34,919 nucleotides of DNA from Gemmatimonadaceae bacterium (GTDB taxonomy: Bacteria; Gemmatimonadota; Gemmatimonadetes; Gemmatimonadales; Gemmatimonadaceae), in contig JANLGX010000089.1 in NCBI GenBank assembly GCA_024654005.1, forward strand, positions 1-34,919. Reading direction: 5' to 3'. How positions within the stretch are numbered: position 1 is the first letter of the stretch; each line of letters opens with the position of its first letter. The notes beneath the pieces were generated by a model. That model did not search any database. It saw only the letters and a program-made list of their open reading frames with translations, and had not been told where the DNA came from. Shown here piece by piece: positions 32,713 through 34,919 of this stretch. Both the position numbers and the translations under genes were made by a program.

Positions 32713-33152
32713 TGCCCGCTCATTTCCGCGAGCTCTCCGCCAGGGAGTCCGTCGCGCTGCTGCGCAGGAACAACGTCGGCCGCATAGCGTTCTCCTACCG
32801 GAACCGCGTGGACGTCGTGCCGCTCCACTACGTGTACTCCGGCGGCTGGCTGTACGGGCGGACGTCGGTCGGGCCCAAGCTGCTGGCGCTCAGACACAGC
32901 CAGTGGGTGGCGTTCGAGGTGGACGAGATTGACGGCGTATTCGACTGGCGCAGCGTCGTGGTGCACGGCGGCCTGTACCTGCTCGACCCGGAGCGTCCGC
33001 CGCGCGACCCGGGCGCGAGACGCCGCGCGATCCGGCTGTTGCGGCGCATCGCGCCGGAGACGATGTCCACCGACGATCCGGTTGCCTTTCGCGACGTGTT
33101 CTTCCGTGTGTTCGTCGACGAAGTGACCGGAAGAGCCGCGGAGTCCACCTGA
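32712..33152 (+). CDS. FMN-binding split-barrel (PNPOx-like) protein
   Basis: Small cytosolic flavin-binding protein of 146 residues from the pyridoxamine 5'-phosphate oxidase-related superfamily. It shows the usual opening ELSARESVALLRRNNVGRIAFSYRNRVDVVPLHYVYSGGWLYGRTSVGPKLLALRHSQWVAFEVDEIDG, matching Nim-type and Rv3129-like proteins. The SVVVHGGLYLL strand completes the barrel. The likely role is an FMN- or F420-dependent oxidoreductase; the substrate is unknown. It is translationally coupled to the metal ATPase through TGATG, so the two probably act under the same condition. A 107-base gap follows before the CBS gene. Confidence 0.82.
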   Translation: MPAHFRELSARESVALLRRNNVGRIAFSYRNRVDVVPLHYVYSGGWLYGRTSVGPKLLALRHSQWVAFEVDEIDGVFDWRSVVVHGGLYLLDPERPPRDPGARRRAIRLLRRIAPETMSTDDPVAFRDVFFRVFVDEVTGRAAEST

Positions 33153-33259
33153 ACCGCCACGCTTCCGGCAAACCCGTACAGCAATTCCGGTCTCTGCCGA
33201 CGCCGGATCGCACCCTTGCGCCCTAGTCTCCACAGTTACGACCACAGCGCGGAGGAACA

Positions 33260-33748
33260 GTGAAAGCACGTGACCTGATGAGCACGCAGCTGTACGTCGC
33301 GACCCGGGATGACCCCGTATCCGTGGCCGCGGCGCTCATGCGTGACAAGGAAGTGGGACTCATCCCCGTAGTGGACGACCGCTCGTCGATGCAGCTGGTC
33401 GGCGTGATCACGGATCGCGATCTGGCCGTGCGGTGCGTCGCCCGCAGGCACGACGGCAGCTGCACGATCAGCGACCACATGTCGTGGTCCGACCTCGTGA
33501 CCGCTCAACCGGACGAAGACCCGGCAGACGTAATGGAGCGGATGGAGCACGCGAAGATCCGCCGGGTCCCTGTCGTGGAGGGTAAACGCCTGGTGGGAAT
33601 CATCGCGCAGGCGGACATCGCGACGAAGCTGGGCCGCAGTGACCCGGCCGGCGTAGAGCAGCTGGTGGAGCGAATATCGCGCGCGGCGGTGATCCCGGTG
33701 GCCGACGACGCGATTGCGACCGGCAACCACGCGATTCCCTGGCTGTAG
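33260..33748 (+). CDS. CBS-domain pair protein (Hrp1-like)
   Basis: Stand-alone CBS pair of 162 residues. CBS1 (about 1-60) reads KARDLMSTQLYVATRDDPVSVAAALMRDKEVGLIPVVDD and GVITDRDLAVR. CBS2 (about 72-130) reads SDHMSWSDLVTAQPDEDPADVMERMEHAKIRRVPVVEGKRLVGIIAQADIA. CBS pairs bind adenosyl nucleotides and act as energy sensors. Architecture and wording are close to mycobacterial Hrp1 (Rv2626c). The start is GTG at 33260 with a strong GGAGG five bases upstream. A short tail (VIPVADDAIATGNHAIPWL) has no known domain. The next gene, a P2 ATPase, begins 68 bases later in the same direction. Confidence 0.88.
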   Translation: MKARDLMSTQLYVATRDDPVSVAAALMRDKEVGLIPVVDDRSSMQLVGVITDRDLAVRCVARRHDGSCTISDHMSWSDLVTAQPDEDPADVMERMEHAKIRRVPVVEGKRLVGIIAQADIATKLGRSDPAGVEQLVERISRAAVIPVADDAIATGNHAIPWL

Positions 33749-33816
33749 CCGACGCGACTGACGCGACTGAGCCGTCGGGCGGCCGCGGGCCCCCCGATGG
33801 CTCTTCGCCCACTCTC

Positions 33817-34919
33817 ATGGCCACCGCGATCCGCCCGACCGAGGTTTCGACCGTCGCGGAGGCATTTACGCCGTGGCATTCGCTGGCCGTGGCCGAAGTT
33901 GAGCGCGAGCTCCGCGTCACCGACAGGGGCCTGAACTGGGCGGACGCCAGAAACCGCCTGGCGAAGCACGGCCCGAACGACATCGGGGCGGAGCGGGAGA
34001 TACCGTGGTGGTCGCTGCTGCTCCGCCAGTTCCGCGACCCGCTCATCTACATCCTGCTGGTGGCCGGGGTCGTGACGCTGGCGGTCGGTGAGCTGACCGA
34101 CACCGCGGTGATCACCGCGGTGGTGATCATCAACGCGATGATCGGGTTCACGCAGGAGTTCCGCGCGCGCACGGCCATGCGCGCGCTGGCACGGATGAGC
34201 ACGTCGAAGGCCGAAGTCGTGCGTGATGGAGAGCGCCGGACCATCGACAGCTGGGAGCTGGTGCCGGGTGACGTGGTGCTGCTGTCCTCGGGCGCGCGGA
34301 TTCCCGCCGACCTCCGCCTCGCCTGGGTGCACGACCTCGAGCTCGACGAATCCACGCTCACGGGCGAGTCCGCTTCGGTCGGCAAGACGACGGCGCCGAT
34401 CGCCGACGAAGCGATCATCGTCGCCGACCAGGCCAACATGGCCTTCGCCGGCACGACCGTGACGCGCGGGCGCGGCCGCGGAATCGTGGTGCAAACGGGA
34501 GTCGCCACCCAGCTCGGCCAGATCGCGCAGTCCATGCGGGAGACCGGCAAGACCGTCACTCCGCTACAGCGGAAGATCCAGCGGTTCGGGAAGCAGGTGG
34601 GGGTGCTCACGCTCGTCCTGGCGCTCGTAGTGGCCGTCCTCGGCGTCATCCGCGGGCTGTCCGTGTCCGAGATCTTCGTCGTGGCCGTGGCGATGGTGAT
34701 CGGCTCGGTGCCGGAGGGACTTCCCGTCGTGCTCACGGTCACGCTCGCGATCGGAGTCCGGAGGATGGCGAGCAGGCGCGCGATCATCCGGTCCCTTCCG
34801 GCAGTGGAGACGCTCGGCAGCACCACCGTCATCGGCGCCGACAAGACCGGCACGCTCACAAAGAACGAGATGACGGTGCGCGCCGTCTGGACGGCGAGCG
34901 GCGAGTACGAGGTGGAGGG
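33817..34919 (+). CDS. P2-type cation-transporting ATPase, 3' end outside window
   Basis: N-terminal 367 residues of a P-type ATPase running off the edge. The cation-ATPase N-terminal domain is present (TPWHSLAVAEVERELRV, LNWADARNRLAKHGPNDI). TM1-2 follow (PLIYILLVAGVVTLAVGELTD), then the actuator with LTGES, the TM4 motif VPEGLP, and the phosphorylation site DKTGTLT (Asp342). VPEGLP with an N-terminal cation domain marks the P2 (Ca2+ or Na+/K+-like) group rather than P1B. Mycobacterial CtpF belongs to the same group. The ATG at 33817 is preferred; another ATG at 33797 is out of frame. The ribosome-binding site is weak. Ion specificity needs TM5-6, which are not in the window. Confidence 0.88.
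   Translation, partial: MATAIRPTEVSTVAEAFTPWHSLAVAEVERELRVTDRGLNWADARNRLAKHGPNDIGAEREIPWWSLLLRQFRDPLIYILLVAGVVTLAVGELTDTAVITAVVIINAMIGFTQEFRARTAMRALARMSTSKAEVVRDGERRTIDSWELVPGDVVLLSSGARIPADLRLAWVHDLELDESTLTGESASVGKTTAPIADEAIIVADQANMAFAGTTVTRGRGRGIVVQTGVATQLGQIAQSMRETGKTVTPLQRKIQRFGKQVGVLTLVLALVVAVLGVIRGLSVSEIFVVAVAMVIGSVPEGLPVVLTVTLAIGVRRMASRRAIIRSLPAVETLGSTTVIGADKTGTLTKNEMTVRAVWTASGEYEVE

Noticed and set aside
33750-33772. Tandem GACGCGACT repeat between the CBS gene and the P2 ATPase gene
   Set aside because: Only two copies of nine bases, without symmetry or further copies; likely chance in a GC-rich spacer.

Overview
The window is about 35 kb of GC-rich, tightly packed bacterial chromosome with many 1-4 base gene overlaps and several GTG or TTG starts. 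Nothing in it is phage-like, and no insertion sequence, CRISPR array, tRNA or rRNA was seen. The mix of genes (a clade II type nitrous oxide reductase cluster whose NosZ carries a lipobox, a CusCBA efflux system, PD40 and PAS-kinase genes, and ftsZ next to an M23 peptidase) fits a Gram-negative soil or sediment bacterium. Gemmatimonadota is my best guess, by inference only, with no marker-based proof.

Left part (1-4.5 kb): mazG lies between two inverted heptamer-repeat elements and converges on asnS. Divergent from asnS is a membrane histidine kinase followed directly by a small lipoprotein. Middle left (4.5-16.4 kb, all on the minus strand, read from right to left): ftsZ, an M23 peptidase, a small Cys/Met-rich secreted protein, cusC-cusB-cusA for Cu(I)/Ag(I) efflux, ftsY and recG. 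This places a copper exporter inside a run of division, secretion and repair genes. A 389-base spacer with a hairpin separates ftsZ from a divergent PD40-repeat lipoprotein gene.

Middle right (17.8-27.5 kb): a soluble PAS histidine kinase (+) runs tail-to-tail into a NarL-type regulator (-). Read from right to left on the minus strand, the order is cupredoxin lipoprotein, nosZ, a nosB-like membrane protein, nosD, nosF, nosY, a drastically shortened multicopper oxidase, a NarX-like kinase and the NarL-type regulator. The kinase has Gln where the phospho-accepting His should be. nosL and nosR are absent from the window.

Right part (27.6 kb to the end): a tandem universal stress protein overlaps a tyrosine-decarboxylase-like PLP enzyme (-). 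Divergent from them are a TPC-motif P1B metal ATPase, an FMN split-barrel protein, a CBS-pair protein and the start of a P2-type cation ATPase cut by the window edge. USP, CBS pair, P2 ATPase, split-barrel flavoprotein and a NarL-type two-component system together recall the mycobacterial DosR hypoxia regulon. Here that set sits beside an anaerobic respiratory cluster. The common themes are copper supply and export, N2O respiration and low-oxygen or stress survival; shared regulation is an inference.
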